Assembly (NCBI RefSeq): GCF_914767665.1 | Contig: NC_059501.1 | Span: 72,700,798 to 72,764,797 of the forward strand | DNA from: Harmonia axyridis | Lineage: Eukaryota; Arthropoda; Insecta; Coleoptera; Coccinellidae | Length of the DNA stretch: 64,000 bases | Direction of reading: 5' to 3' | In this document: positions 46,185 to 58,208 of the stretch, in pieces | Layout of the letters: every line of letters starts with the position of its first letter | How positions within the stretch are numbered: position 1 is the stretch's first letter | Made by a program: the position numbers and the translations under genes | The notes under the pieces: generated by a model | The model's input: only the letters and a program-made list of their open reading frames with translations | Database searches by the model: none | Told to the model about the DNA's origin: nothing

Positions 46185-46430
46185 CCAGTATTTTAGACAT
46201 CTTAGTTCCATGTATGTGAGATGTCTAAAATACTGGTGTGTTAAGTTGTTTAAGATAATTTTGGTAACTTAGCTCGGCATTGGTCCCATTTCACTTTTCT
46301 TCCTTAAGGTGGCGTTATACGAAGAATTAACCAATCAACGAAATCATTTCAAAATTTTCATTTATTCTGTCGCCAATTCAATTTAAGGTTTTTCAAGAGT
46401 AAGTGAGCACATCACTATTTTAAACATCTT
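46185..46430. mobile_element. Fold-back MITE with a terminal palindrome, copy 1
   Basis: A perfect 18-bp inverted repeat (CCAGTATTTTAGACATCT at 46185-46202, inverted at 46219-46236) marks the left side. From 46219 to 46430 the unit starts AGATGTCTAAAATACTGGTG and ends, inverted, AAGATGTTTAAAATAGTGAT, so it has terminal inverted repeats. Its interior is shared with 48242-48751 (GCTCGGCATGG-like, ACCAATCAACG, ATCATTTCAAAATTTT). Non-coding. Confidence 0.65.
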
Positions 46431-48241
46431 ACTTGTATGCATGTGTTTTTGCTTCAATTGTTGCCTATCCTAAAGAACTAAGGTTACTTCATCGTATATA
46501 CCATCAATGACATATATATGTAGTAGGTGATCATTGAAAAACTGCGCTTTTGTCTATTCCAATTTTTTTCGAATTATTTCATAAAATATTAATTTACGTG
46601 ACAAGTAATACATTATTAACGAACAAATGTGAAAGTTTGAATGCCCATTTAATGACTCGAGTGAGTTAATAATATGCAAGGTATGTCGAAGGAAAGTTTA
46701 TATACAAAAAAGCGATTGAAAAAACCCTGTTTATCGAAGGAATGTTTATTAATTATGAAAAAATGTTATTTGAGATTGTATTTCTTATATCATTTCATGA
46801 CACTTATCAATCAAATATTAGAATTCTTCATGACAGCTTGTCAAGTACTCATGCTCCGTGACAAATTCAATAATGTATTAAAAATCTCAAGTGAAAAAAA
46901 TGAATATATGTAATGGTGATAGTATGTGATAAAGCAGTATTTGGTCTAACGTAGTAACAAAACTACGCAGCCATCAACAACAGGCAATCTAGCTGCGTCG
47001 CGTGAGCTCAGGCGCATGCGACTAAAACACAACAAAAATACTCGCGATTGATATCGGCAACAAAATTCCACATAAATTAATAATAAACCAGCTTTTCAAG
47101 TAAGAAAATCAATGATTGAAGGTATATAGCTGGCTGGGAATTACAAGATGTTCAACTCAAGTTGAAGAAAAAAAAAAAAAAAATTAAATAATACAATATC
47201 ATTAACTAAATTCCAGGATGGTTAACTAATCAATTCAATAAAATCAATGATGAATATTCGAAACGGTCTAAATGCTCCTAAATGATAAAACTGACCTTAG
47301 AATTCCACGATGTACATTGATCAGTGTAAGAAATCAAAGATGCAATACCAGTAACCATCTGAAGGCATTCACGACCGGCTTGGAACTCCATTCCATAATT
47401 TCCATAATTAATAAATATTTTTTCTACAAACGGATAATTTTTTGATAGCTTTTTTACATATAAACTTTCTCTTGATGCACCTCATACATAAAGTAACTCG
47501 AATGCTCATGTCAAGATAAAATAACCGACAGCAATTCATCATGAGAAAACACGCTTTTCTCGAATGTTTCATTTCATACGCCACCTCATAAGTTTAAGAT
47601 ATTTCATGAGATATGAGGTAGTAATAAAACATAATGAGAAATTTACAACATTTTTCCCGGTTGATAATTTACACCCTGCATACATATTGGGCTTAGAGCA
47701 GAGATAATCGGAAATACCAAGGTCATTGGCAGAGAACGCCTTCAGTTATAATCAAGAGATTCCGCTGTGGATGTAGCTCTATGCACATAATGGAGTGAGA
47801 TCACTCCTTTCCCCAGCATCCCTTTCAACGTAGATGCCGAAATCTGGCAAGAACGTACTAGTGCATAATTCGATTTAGGTGCAATCAGCTCCATACCGGT
47901 AATGCCATATTAACTAATGAAGTTGTTGCATGTCACGTTTGATATTGTCTGTTGCCTTCCTTCCAATTCGATTCCTGAAATCGTCCGTAATTCGATTCTA
48001 TTATGTTGAGTGGAACGCATGTGTTTCCTAGCTTTCCAGCTATTTGACCGAAATTCAATTTCGGACGTTTGAGGTTAACGGATGTGGTTGCTAGACCATA
48101 GTTGATGACGGATTCTGATGTTGATTTTGTGGTGAAAGGGATTCTGCGAGTTTTGTTTCTTTATATTTCTGATGAAAAAAATCTTGGACATGTTCGACTA
48201 TTCTAGAACTGGAGTATGAGAAGTTTTGATGGTTGTTGTTA
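46431..48241. other. Unannotated stretch
   Basis: No element is recognised. It contains a poly-A run at 47168-47183 and, at about 47010, GGCGCATGCGAC. That word resembles the NRF-1/Ewg consensus but stands alone. Confidence 0.35.
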
Positions 48242-48751
48242 AGTTGTCTAAAATAATGGTGTTTTGTTTGAGATAATTCTGGCGAGTCGGCTCGGCATGG
48301 ATTCCTTTTCCCTTTTCTTCCTCAAGGTGGTACTATACAGAGAATTGACCAATCAACGGTATCATTTCAAAATTTTTATTTGTTCTGTCAAAAGTATTTG
48401 GCAAGAATGCTCGAGCCGAATGTCGTAGGTGTGTCATCTCTCAAGGGATTACGGTGTTTTTCCGAGATCGCTGGTGGACTCTGCAGTTAGGCAATCCAGC
48501 GATATCTACCTAAGAAACCTCCTCAGACCATCGTGGAGAGATGATTCTGCTGCAACGCGGCGACCTCCATAAACCCGCCGGGGCAGAAGTAGAGTGTGAC
48601 ACGACACCCATAACGCCACCTATCGGGCAGACTGAGTCACTACAAGTAGTTGTTGTTGATTTAACCCTCAAAACGAAATCAACAGAAAGACGCCACTTTA
48701 ATCTTAAGGTTTTGTGAGAGTAAGTGAGCATACTAGTGTTTTAGACATCTT
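48242..48751. mobile_element. Fold-back MITE, copy 2, with an inserted GC-rich repeat
   Basis: The outer parts (48242-48388 and 48691-48751) match copy 1 at 46219-46430 in order. The ends are TCTAAAATAATGGTG and CACTAGT-like GTGTTTTAGACATCT. About 300 bp lie between TTCTGTC and GCCACTTTAA, where copy 1 is contiguous. That interior holds the third GC-rich repeat, showing that the repeat moved into this MITE. Confidence 0.65.
48438..48640. repeat. GC-rich dispersed repeat, copy 3
   Basis: The ordered words CCAGCGATATCTACCTAAG, GAGAGATGATTCTGCTGCAA, CCGCCGGGGCAGAAGTAG and AACGCCACCTATCGG parallel copies 1 and 2 at 26808-27008 and 27366-27540. Same orientation. Confidence 0.65.
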
Positions 48752-49246
48752 AGTTGTTGTCAATAGTTTCACAGTTGCGAATGTCAAACTTAGTTGATAT
48801 TTCTGTTTAGTAAGGTTTGACAATTCATCGTGAATTGTTTCAGATCAACGCTTCCAAATTGTGGAAATTTACTTCTAAAAAATAAATTAGTTCGCGAAGT
48901 TATAAAGCACTTCGTCCGTTTTACGATCAAAATAATGGGCCTAGTGAGCAAGAATCACCACGCTCGTGCTCCAAGCCCAACATATATGTATAAACATAAC
49001 GGAGCTACACGAGGAGGTAGTTAGTCGTTGACCAGACGTGTGATAGTCAGTTGATATAAATTTTGTTCAAATAAATATCTTTGTATAGAGTTATACATTG
49101 CGAACTAAATTTGTTTCGAGAAAATTAGTCGATTTGATCAACCGAAAACCTAATATTAAATTTTTTCTGGGAAGTGTTTAACATTTAAATTCTCTTCAAT
49201 ATGGAATTTCAATGATAAGCTTTCTCATCATAATTAATAAATGATT
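48752..49246. other. Unannotated stretch, possible LTR-like sequence
   Basis: 48890-49190 has a TATA-like TATATGTATAAACATAACGG, a GTTAGTCGTTGACCAGACG block and AAATAAATATC, in the order seen in LTRs. No partner LTR or coding region was found. Confidence 0.25.
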
Positions 49247-50136
49247 ATTAGGTGTCCAACTTTGCTTCCTTCGTTTTGCAATAGCTGTAGCGGTAGTCGG
49301 AATAAAAAGATCGTAGATGAAGTTGTTATAGACTAAACATGTTAGCTAACGAGCCAAATTCTCGTCATTTGCGGTAAGTTTTAATTTTCTATTTGGATTT
49401 GAAGGAATCTGCGACTGAGACTCATCGAATGTTCCCAAATACCTATGGTGAGGCCGCTATTATTGAAAGAATATACTGAGAGTGGTTTCAACGCTCCGAG
49501 AACAGTGATTTTGACGTCGAAGACGAGCATGGCGGTGGAAGAGAGAAGATTCAGGAGCAAGAAAATTGGATGCCGTACGAGTAGAAGCCAAGAGATTGGT
49601 TGCTTGTGAACAGCTGCTTGCAAGGCAGAGACAAAAGGGATATTTGCATTGCATTGTGACTGGAGACGAAAAATGGGTTCATGACAAAAATTCCAAGCGC
49701 AAAAAATCATGGGGATATCCCGGCCATGTTTCCACGTCGACAGCCGAACCGAATATTCACAGTTCCAAGATCATGCACAATATTTCTTGGGACCATTCGG
49801 CGTAGTGTATTATGACTTGTTAAAACCGAATGAAACAATCACAGACGATCGTTATCGAACGCAATTAATGCGTTTGTGCCGAGCATCGAAGAGACAAATA
49901 GCCACAATACAACGAGAGACATGATACAGTGATTTTACAGCATGACAATGTTCGACCTCATGTTGCGAAAGTGGTCACCCAGTCCTACCCCAGCCGCCGT
50001 TTTCTCCAGATGTTGCTCCCTCGGACTATCACTTGTTTCGATCAATGGAACACGGCCTAATCTTATGAAGAAGTGAAAAATTGGATATATTCTTGGATCG
50101 CTTCAAAAGATGACCAGTTTTTTCAACGCGGGATTC
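49247..50136 (+). mobile_element. Mariner family A, copy 7, 3'-truncated
   Basis: The 5' terminal repeat TTAGGTGTCCAACTTTGCTT starts at about 49248. The leader and start region (CATGTTAGCTAACGAGCC) follow. A deletion after GGTGGAAGAGAGAAG joins to AAGAAAATTGGATGCCGTAC, removing the second HTH. The plus-strand frame 49566-49805 keeps IVTGDEKWVH, and LQHDNVRPH (about 49940) and SPDVAPSDYHLF (about 50010) are still readable in other frames. Similarity ends at about 50136 in TTCAACGCGGGATTC, so the 3' repeat is lost. Confidence 0.9.
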
Positions 50137-51839
50137 TAATTGAGTATAAAACTCATTGAGTCGGAATCGTAAAAAGTGAAAATTTCTGAGAAGATAAAAA
50201 AATGATTCTCCTAAAATAATTTCAAAGTTACATCATCGGAAATAATAAATCAACAAAATGATGCGAAATCGACGTTACGAAATCAATAAGAATGACCTAC
50301 CAATTTCGCCCCAGCCAGTGAGAAGCAATCTCATATCTCCTTTCCAAACTTCCGTAGACAAATATCTCCATCTCCAGGGGGCAAAGTCAACATTTTCCTA
50401 CCTCAATTCTCTGATAAAATCATCACAGAATTACTCCCAACATATATATTTGATTTGGGAGTTCGTCCAACCCCCCCAACCTATTACGCGTAGGGGGCTC
50501 TGTCATCGTGTTGCCTTTGAAATCTCGCTTTCACGAGGGAACCGTATAAAAACCATATATACGTTATTTCCACATTCAATAACTGTAATCCCGCCAATAT
50601 TTCCCGAAGGCAGATATGAGAAATGCCCCATATTCTTCACATTTCCTAGGAACTGACACTTGAATAATGTATTGGAGGATGAGGGAGAATTTTCTTCGGG
50701 TTCGCGCAGGATTCAACAGGTGACTCATCGGGTTTTTGTTAGACTTCGGGGATCCTGTGGGACTCGTAGGGGGTCCTTGAGGATGAATGGAACAGGTGTA
50801 AATGTGACACTTTTCGTTTTGGTATTGGCGTTTCACAAAGAGTTCTGTGAATTCTGTGAATTGTGGTATGAAATGGTGTTTTCGAGGATTCTCTATATAC
50901 TATTTCATATATCATCATAAACAAAAAGTGTTGATAACAAAAAACGGAGAAGAAATGAAATTGCTCCAAAGCCAAATCAAGAAGTACATTCCACAATGTA
51001 GCATATTAGATATAGTATATCCAAAGTCACTTGGAGGAAGCCTGAATATTTCGATTAATGAAGGGTTGTCCAAGTTTCCAGAAATTCCTTTGTGGCAAGT
51101 GAATTTATTGCCTTACAATATTTTCAAATAAACCCTTGTATTTAGCGGATCGCGGTCTCCACTTCAAAGGGACATCTATGGCTAAGCGTTTTTATGGATT
51201 TGTTCAAGTGACTTTGGATATTCTATAGTATTTTATTCTAAACAGGGATCAATTCAAGTATTAGTACGTTTTATTTAACGCTAGAAACCATCGGTTTGTA
51301 TCAGGTTCTTATTATATAGTTCATATTAAATAGTTCCAAGGGCGTAAAAATGGGGGGGTACTGAGGATAATTACCTCCCACCCCAAGATTTCCGAAATAT
51401 AACATTTCAGAATAATCTCAGAGACGAAGAAAGAAAATGTTTCCATAAAATGGAATGAATCAATAATCTTTCTTCTTTTCTTTAAAATCAACACGGCACC
51501 AAAAAATCGGACCGTTTATGAGTTTATTATCGCTTTCAAGATGTTTACTTTTATTGCACTACAAGCATGTCTATGTCTGATGTTTATTATTTTACTTTAT
51601 CTATCCTCTTTGTCGGCGTCCCCCTAGTTTTGCCATCTGTGATTTTGATTCGTCACTGGCTTAACCGTTGTTTTCGGTTTTTTGTATCATTTTGGTCAAA
51701 AAATTCTAATACTACAGTTATTAAAGAACTGAACTGAGTTATTCGCATCGAAAAATTTTCTGTGCTGTGTTTTACACTTCAATGTGTTTCATTCAAAGTG
51801 CAATTTATTTGTGAAGACATCAGTTTTGAATTGACTATA
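50137..51839. other. Unannotated stretch
   Basis: A 132-codon plus frame at 50258-50656 and smaller overlapping frames to 51131 show no domain. 51336-51658 starts GGGCGTAAAAATGGGGGGG and ends CCCCCTAGTTTTGCC with TCGTCACTGG, which could be an eroded G-rich hAT-like element related to 5640-5800. Confidence 0.35.
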
Positions 51840-52460
51840 AAGGATGTTCCTAAATTGGAGGTTCAAACGAAAATGACAGATTACTCAGATCATTTTAAGA
51901 TATTAAGTCCTATAAAATGAGTCCGCGAACGATTTGTTTTCGAGATTTAGATGTTAAAGTTCAAGTTTTTTTTTATAGTAACTTACCTTTACAAAATATT
52001 TAACTCAAATTTGGCATATATGTATATTCCAATTTAAAGTTTTCATCATGTGAAATGCTAATTTCGAATGCAAATCTACAGGTAATATTTTTCTGGAGAA
52101 GTGCCCGCTTCTTTCCACCAGAACATTTTTTGGTGAACTACTGGTTATTTAGAAAATTGAAAATTAATCTTGTCAAACAATTCTTCAGTAATCTTCAGGG
52201 AAATTCAAATAATTACAACATCCAGTAAGCTGTGACGATTAAAATTTTTAATAAGTTTTGATACTTATTTACCCAATCTGTAGAGAAGATTGATGAAGAC
52301 TCAATTAACTGTTAAAGCATCACAAAAAAGTAGGACTACTAATTATACCCTGTATCTCGAAAACAAAGCGTTTGCAGGCCCATGTACAGGACATTCTATT
52401 CTTTAAATTATTCAAGAAGTCTCTCATTTTTCTTTGTACCTCCAATTTAGGAACACCCTG
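51840..52460. mobile_element. Long-TIR CAGGGTG-type MITE, copy 1
   Basis: The element is 621 bp and flanked by TA (51838-51839 and 52461-52462). The terminal inverted repeats are about 110 bp: left AGGATGTTCCTAAATTGGAG, right inverted CAGGGTGTTCCTAAATTGGA. A second, inner CCCTG word sits at 52348-52352, 108 bp inside the right end, next to TATCTCGAAAACAAAGCG. The related copy is at 57585-58208 in the same orientation (shared GAATGCAAATCTACAGG and GCCCGCTTCTTT). Non-coding. Confidence 0.85.
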
Positions 52461-55189
52461 TATAAGGTAAGAACAATCGAATCGGTAATGGCAAATTAAA
52501 ATTTTAATCCTCTGTTAAACGGTGCAGGTAGCAATAGGCTCCTACTGCTGGATGATTAAAATTTCAATGATGGCATTAAATTTTAATGAACGTATCTGCA
52601 ACTGGGTGTTTACCTGTTGAATAATTATTTATTTATCTATTGAGTGGAAAGTGGTGGTTCTGAACGGTATGAAATTCTTTTTAAAAACGAACAATAAATA
52701 TCGGTAAACACTTACACGTGAAACGATATTCTAATATACTAAATATAAAAGCAAAGCACTGACCTAAAGTCAGGACCTTTGGCAATCTCGTTCATTAATG
52801 CGCCAATTGCAGCTTGCAGACCATATACTTATATATAGATATATGTGGTGTCCAGAGGAACAATTGACGCATGAGGTGATGAGCGCCCAAATGCTTACGA
52901 CTACATGTTAATGCTTTCTTAATTTTTGTTTCATTTCTAATTGACCAGCCATATTATCATTAATTGAAAGGCTCATAATGGATTTCATATTGGTCCAATA
53001 ATTTGAGCATCCATTTGCAACATCCTACTAAACACTAATTAACCGATGGATGTTCCTCTTATTACAGGAAATAGTTCCTCAAAGCTTATGATAATCAGAC
53101 CAGAGCGTAGGTGTGGCGTATGCTAATTTCAGGTATTTAGTTGATGGATTCAGATTGAGGATCAATGGGGTATACAGGGTGTCTCAGAATTAGTGGTCAG
53201 TAATGCACGACCATCTTTTATGATTAAAAATATTGGTTCAAATAATTTTTTTCTCGAAAAATGTTTCTCACCATTAGATTGGTGGCTTCTAACATTTGAA
53301 AATTGCTCTTATTACTATATAGAGTATTTTAAGGGAACAACTGTTATTTTTAGCCAAAAGGGATGTTATTCGTTTTACCTCAGATTTCAGTTCTTAATAG
53401 TTCCGAAGATCTTGATATTCTTAAATAAACGAGACTATTCTTTCATGATTTGAGATAATATATAATAAGGGAAAATAAGGAATATAGTGAAAGGAATTTT
53501 TTTTCTCTAATTCTGTGCTTATTCCGTTCATTCTTCCACATCTTGTAGAACAAAATCGTGCGAGAATATATCAGAAACGCATAGTTTTCATGGTTATATT
53601 TTATTATTCTATGTTGGTACTCCGAACTTTCCGCCACGGCTTTATCTGTCAATTCATCAATTTGCCTTAAAGAAATCAGTTCTGCCAACCAACATTTTTC
53701 AATGCAAAAATCACTAAAATATATTTATGGAAATATTTCATTAATTTCAATGAAAATGCAATGAATTAGAGAAAATAATGTATAATACTCGTCCAGAAGG
53801 CTCATTCTACCACTCGTTCATTCCAAAACTCGCCACTTCGTGGCTCGTTTTTGAATTTTGAACTCGTGGAAGAATATCAATGTCTTCTGCACTTGTATTA
53901 TAAATAACTATTCCGGAATTTTTCAGTGAATCAGTGCAGGTTTATTCTCTGTACGCTGCCTGGAATTAACTAGAATTTCTTGTTATAAGTTTTGTTGGTA
54001 GAAGATAGAAATTGTTCAGAAAAATATTGAACTCTCACTGCCCTATCAATATATACAAATGAAAATAATTTTCTATGATATTGGGAAAACCGAGGGACAG
54101 GTATACCTGAAATTCCTACCGATTCAACATATTTCAAGTAATGGAAGAGTCTATAATTATTAGAATAATATTCATAACATCCATAAAAAACTATAAATCA
54201 TGTCGCTACTTGCAGCATTCACAAATCTGGTGGTGATATTCGTTCGCCCTGCAGTTACCATCAATTCGCGATTTTGCCGATGTGTCATTCTAATTGTTTA
54301 ATGGAATTTGATGTATTCATTTAATTCTTTCAAAATTGGTTCAGTTTGATAGCTTAAATAATGTAGTATAGTTCTTCGACATCGAACACAAAATTATTTT
54401 GACTTCAAGACTCTGACAAACGCTTTATAACGTCTTTTGATCCTAAGGTGAATATCCTCCGGTGCCAAGGAGACCCCCTAAATGTTCTACGGCCGAGGCC
54501 TGGAATAACCTTACACCGACACTGTTACTTTCTCCGATATCACCACATATTATCGATCGTATAAAAAACGAACGACTCCAATTGCAATCCTTTCAGAAAG
54601 GAAACTCAACCTTTCAAATTATAACGATCAGGGGATCAGGTACGAATCCAGTGAACGGAATCTTGAACACACTCGACATCAAAGACCGTCGTTCTATCGG
54701 CGGATAACTGGAGACCGAAAAAACTTTCTACTCCCTGCCTTCATTATGTCCTGAAATATTTCCTCCGTTTTTCGAATACTTATCCTCGACTAATAAACAA
54801 ATTATTTCCCAAGAAGTATGGTCGAGGGAAAGTTGGCAATCTTTTTCTTCACAACTTTGATGGTCCTTCAGCCAGGATTAAGGTTGTTAGAGGGGAGCTC
54901 GTTGCTATGTCGAAATCGGAAAAATGGGACAATATTCGTCATCAGGTGGATGAGGAGAAGTTTTTTCTCTTCGGTTTCGGTAAGACCTTTACATTTTCAT
55001 TCAGCATTGTATTGTTGCTCGAAACACAAGACGTTAAAAAAAAATTGACTCGTTGAAAATATAGGTAGAACTATTTATTTATTTATTCATTCGTGCTTGC
55101 CATTTTAAAATATCAATTCTATAATGTATTCTGAACAATTTACTATGTAAATAAGTTGGTTTTGTTCAGTCGAATATTTTTGCAACGGA
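52461..55189. other. Unannotated stretch with one lone CAGGGTG end
   Basis: A left end (TA then CAGGGTGTCTCAGAATTAG) at 53173-53195 has no partner. 52740-53060 is rich in TTAAT/ATTA words and looks single-copy. Frames at 54462-54707 and 54818-55048 have no known domain. The latter starts MVEGKLAIFFFTTLMVLQPG, which is hydrophobic enough to mimic a signal peptide. Confidence 0.35.
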
Positions 55190-55850
55190 AGAGTTTTCTG
55201 CAACGCATTGTGACTGAAGACGAAAACTGGGTTCATTACAATAATCTCAAGAGCAGAAAATCATTGAGATATCCCGGCCATGCTTCCATGTCGACGACCA
55301 AACCGAATATTCACGGTCCAAGGTCATGCTCAGTATTTGGAAGAACCAGCTCGGCGTAGTGTATTATGAGTTGCTAAAGCCGACTGAAACAATAACAGGC
55401 GATCGTTATCGAACGCAATTAATGCATTTGATCCGAGCATTGAAATGAAAGACAAACGGTCGCAATACAACAAGAGACATGATAAAGTGATTTTACAGCA
55501 TGACAATGCTCGACCTCATGTTGCGAAAGTGGTCAGGACATACTTGAAAATATTGAAAAGGGAAGACCTACCCCACCTGCCGTATTGTTGCTCCCTCGAA
55601 CTATCACTTGTTTTGACCAATGGCACACGGCCTGCACTTCCGGTCTTATGAAGAAGTAAAAAATTTGATTCGTGGATCGCTTCTAAGATGACCAGTTTAT
55701 TCAACGCCGGATTCGTACGCTAATCGAAAGATGGGAAAAAGTAGTGGCCAGCGATGGACAATACTTTGAATCATGAATGTTTAACCAGTTTCTCACAATT
55801 AAGTTTCGAATTTCGGAAAAAAACGGTGGAAGCAAAGTTGTACGCCTAGG
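55190..55850 (+). mobile_element. Mariner family A, copy 8, 5'-truncated
   Basis: Similarity begins at about 55190 at the codons for FLQRIVTEDENWVHYNN (GDEKW is EDENW here, aspartate kept). LQHDNARPHVAKVV follows in a new frame at about 55495, and frameshifts break the third block. The 3' terminal repeat is present at about 55829-55850 (GCAAAGTTGTACGCCTAGG). The N-terminal half and 5' repeat are missing. Confidence 0.9.
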
Positions 55851-57584
55851 TATATATTTTGAGTTAATATAACGATAATAAACTTTGATTCTCTGTTGGA
55901 TAAAAGAAGTGAGTTCTTTGTGGAAAAACCCGCAAATTGAGTGAACTATCCAATCACTGATATTAAAAATGAGCGATATTTCACGAACTGTGATTTAATC
56001 GCTGATATCAGAATGTCACAGGTAGTCACGGTTCCAAAAAACGAATACAGAGCGTGACGGGATCACAGTTTGAACATTTCACAGATCTTTTCAGGGCATA
56101 TCATCGTCCGTTGCAATCGTAAATTATGAAGGTAGCCTGATGTTTTTATTGCTTCGAAACCTTTTTCGCATAATTGCATATTTTTATGGCAATCCCAGCA
56201 TCGTAGGCAACTTCGCCTGCTTTAGGAAGTATTTTTGTAGGACTAGTTAAACAATAAATACTTGCTGCAAACAAATAATAACTACTGAATTACTGCATAA
56301 TTGGTGGTGGCAATAAAATTCTAATTTTATGCTTATCTTTGATAAACAACCCCAAAGAAATTCTTTCTATATTGAAGTTGCCGACCGAAGCAATAAATGG
56401 TACTGTATTATAAAAAATGAACGGAAACACGTCAGAGATATAATAATAATAGGCGAAAGAATATTAACAGGCGAAAGACCAGCAATCTTTGGGCTATCTT
56501 CACAGAAGTTGATGTAAATTATGCTACTTGTAATTTCTGAATGTTGAAATTATCTTTCAAAACCACATCTTCAAATTTGAGGAAACATTTGAAAAATCGA
56601 TATCCTTCTGTTACGCACCTAACTAAAGCTGAAACAAGGAAAAGAGTTGAAAATGTAAGAAAAATGGATGTTTTCATAATAATTTTTCATTAATTCTGCT
56701 CTGCTTTGAATGATAAGAGTGACCAATTCGAGTTGCAAAGATAAACGAACTGAGGTTTGGGTTATTCATACAAATATTAATAACAAGCAACCTGAACAGT
56801 GATCACGTCACGCTTTAATTTCACTGATATCATAAAGTAACGTTCACGTTTCATAACGTGATCTTGAAATCACGGTATTACTAATCTCTAACTGATATGT
56901 GTTTTCATTTCCTTCCTTATGTTAAATGTTGTGGAAAAAATTCTCCCACTCAAAATAACGAATGGTGCCTCTATCTATGATTCTTACCATGAGTTTGAAA
57001 CCATCATCATCATGAAACCAACCCAGCCTAAAATTCAAAAATTATAGATGAGATGATAAACATCTCTGTTCTTGGAAGGAGCGTCTCCTTTCAATGAGTT
57101 CAAGAAGGATTCTGGTTAAGTCTCCAAATTCAATAAACTCTGAGATTGAATCAACTCTTGGCTTCATTGTTAATGAAAATACCGAGGTTAGACAGTCTTT
57201 TGTATCCTGATATCTGTTCAGCTGATCGATGTCATTTCATATCTGCTGAACACGACATCCCATGCCGCACGCTTTCTGCAAAACGAATTTTCACCTGAAC
57301 AAAACTCGATTAACTCTATATTCGGAAAATCCAATCCCACGCAGTGTATGACATAATTTCCGGTTCATTCTGTTCGTTCTTATAGCCTTTCGATTTCGTT
57401 TTGCTACCATTTTTACGTCACCTCCATGTTACGATCGAATTTTTAGAGCGCTGCGGTTGTAAAAATTCCGAACGGAAAGATGAGATAAAGGGAAATTTCT
57501 GAGACCGTCGCATCCGCCAGTTTGCGACCAACGTTCAATTTTTTTTTTGTGGAGATGGCGATTTTTTTCGAATTTTTATTTCTA
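55851..57584. other. Unannotated stretch
   Basis: GCGTGACGGGATCACAG at about 56050 and the inverted-orientation word CAGTGATCACGTCACGCTTT at about 56798 form a weak inverted pair 0.75 kb apart, with GTGATTT and GATATCAG words near both. This may be an eroded transposon; too little is conserved to call it. Confidence 0.3.
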
Positions 57585-58208
57585 TAGGGTGTTCTTCAAT
57601 CGGCAGCACAAGTAAAATGATAGATTCCTCGGATAATTCCAAGAAAAAAAGTCCTATAAACATGGGCGCGCAAATGCTTCCTTTTTGATATACAGGGATT
57701 TTTTTTTCAAGTTTTTCTCATAGCACCTTCTCTTCACAAGATATTTTACTGGAATTTGGCATAGTTATTCCAATTTGGAGTTTTAATCATGTGACAGGTT
57801 AGATTTGAATGCAAATCTACAGGGTGATATTTTTTCTTCTAGAATAATGCCCGCTTCTTTGCTTTAGAACTTTTTTTGGTGGACGCACTGGTAGTTTAAA
57901 AAAATTGAAGAAGAACCTTGGTCCAGTTGCACACTTTTTGGTTAGTTGCAGTTTTGTCATATCTGCTACGGATTTAGGGAAAAAAATCAAATAATTCTCC
58001 AGTAATCCTAAGGAAAATCCAAATCATTATGAAGATTCAGTTAATAAGTTAATAAAGATTCGATTATCTAGTATAATCATCACAAAAAACTAGGGCTACA
58101 AAAAACACTCTGTATGTCAAAGCATTTCTAGTGGTTATAGGACTTTTGCTTAAAATTATCCAATAAATGTCTCATTTTCCTTTGTACCTCCAAGTGAGTG
58201 ACATCCTG
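57585..58208. mobile_element. Long-TIR CAGGGTG-type MITE, copy 2
   Basis: This 624-bp partner of 51840-52460 has a left end TAGGGTGTTCTTCAATC after TA. The right end is ACATCCTG, where the flanking TA has decayed. An inner ACAGGGATT word lies 108 bp inside the left end (57693). It is more diverged than copy 1 and non-coding. Confidence 0.8.

Noticed and set aside
47005..47020. NRF-1/Ewg-like site GGCGCATGCGAC as a promoter
   Set aside because: A single imperfect match with no adjacent gene or CpG island is within chance expectation.
48890..49190. LTR
   Set aside because: Only promoter-like and polyadenylation-like words are present; no partner LTR, primer site or coding region, so it is mentioned but not called.
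50258..50656. 132-codon plus-strand frame
   Set aside because: No recognisable domain, overlapped by other open frames on both strands, and no splice or promoter context that could be defended.
54818..55048. 76-codon frame with a hydrophobic start as a secreted peptide
   Set aside because: The hydrophobic start is the only feature; the remainder has no cysteine pattern or domain and nothing supports expression.
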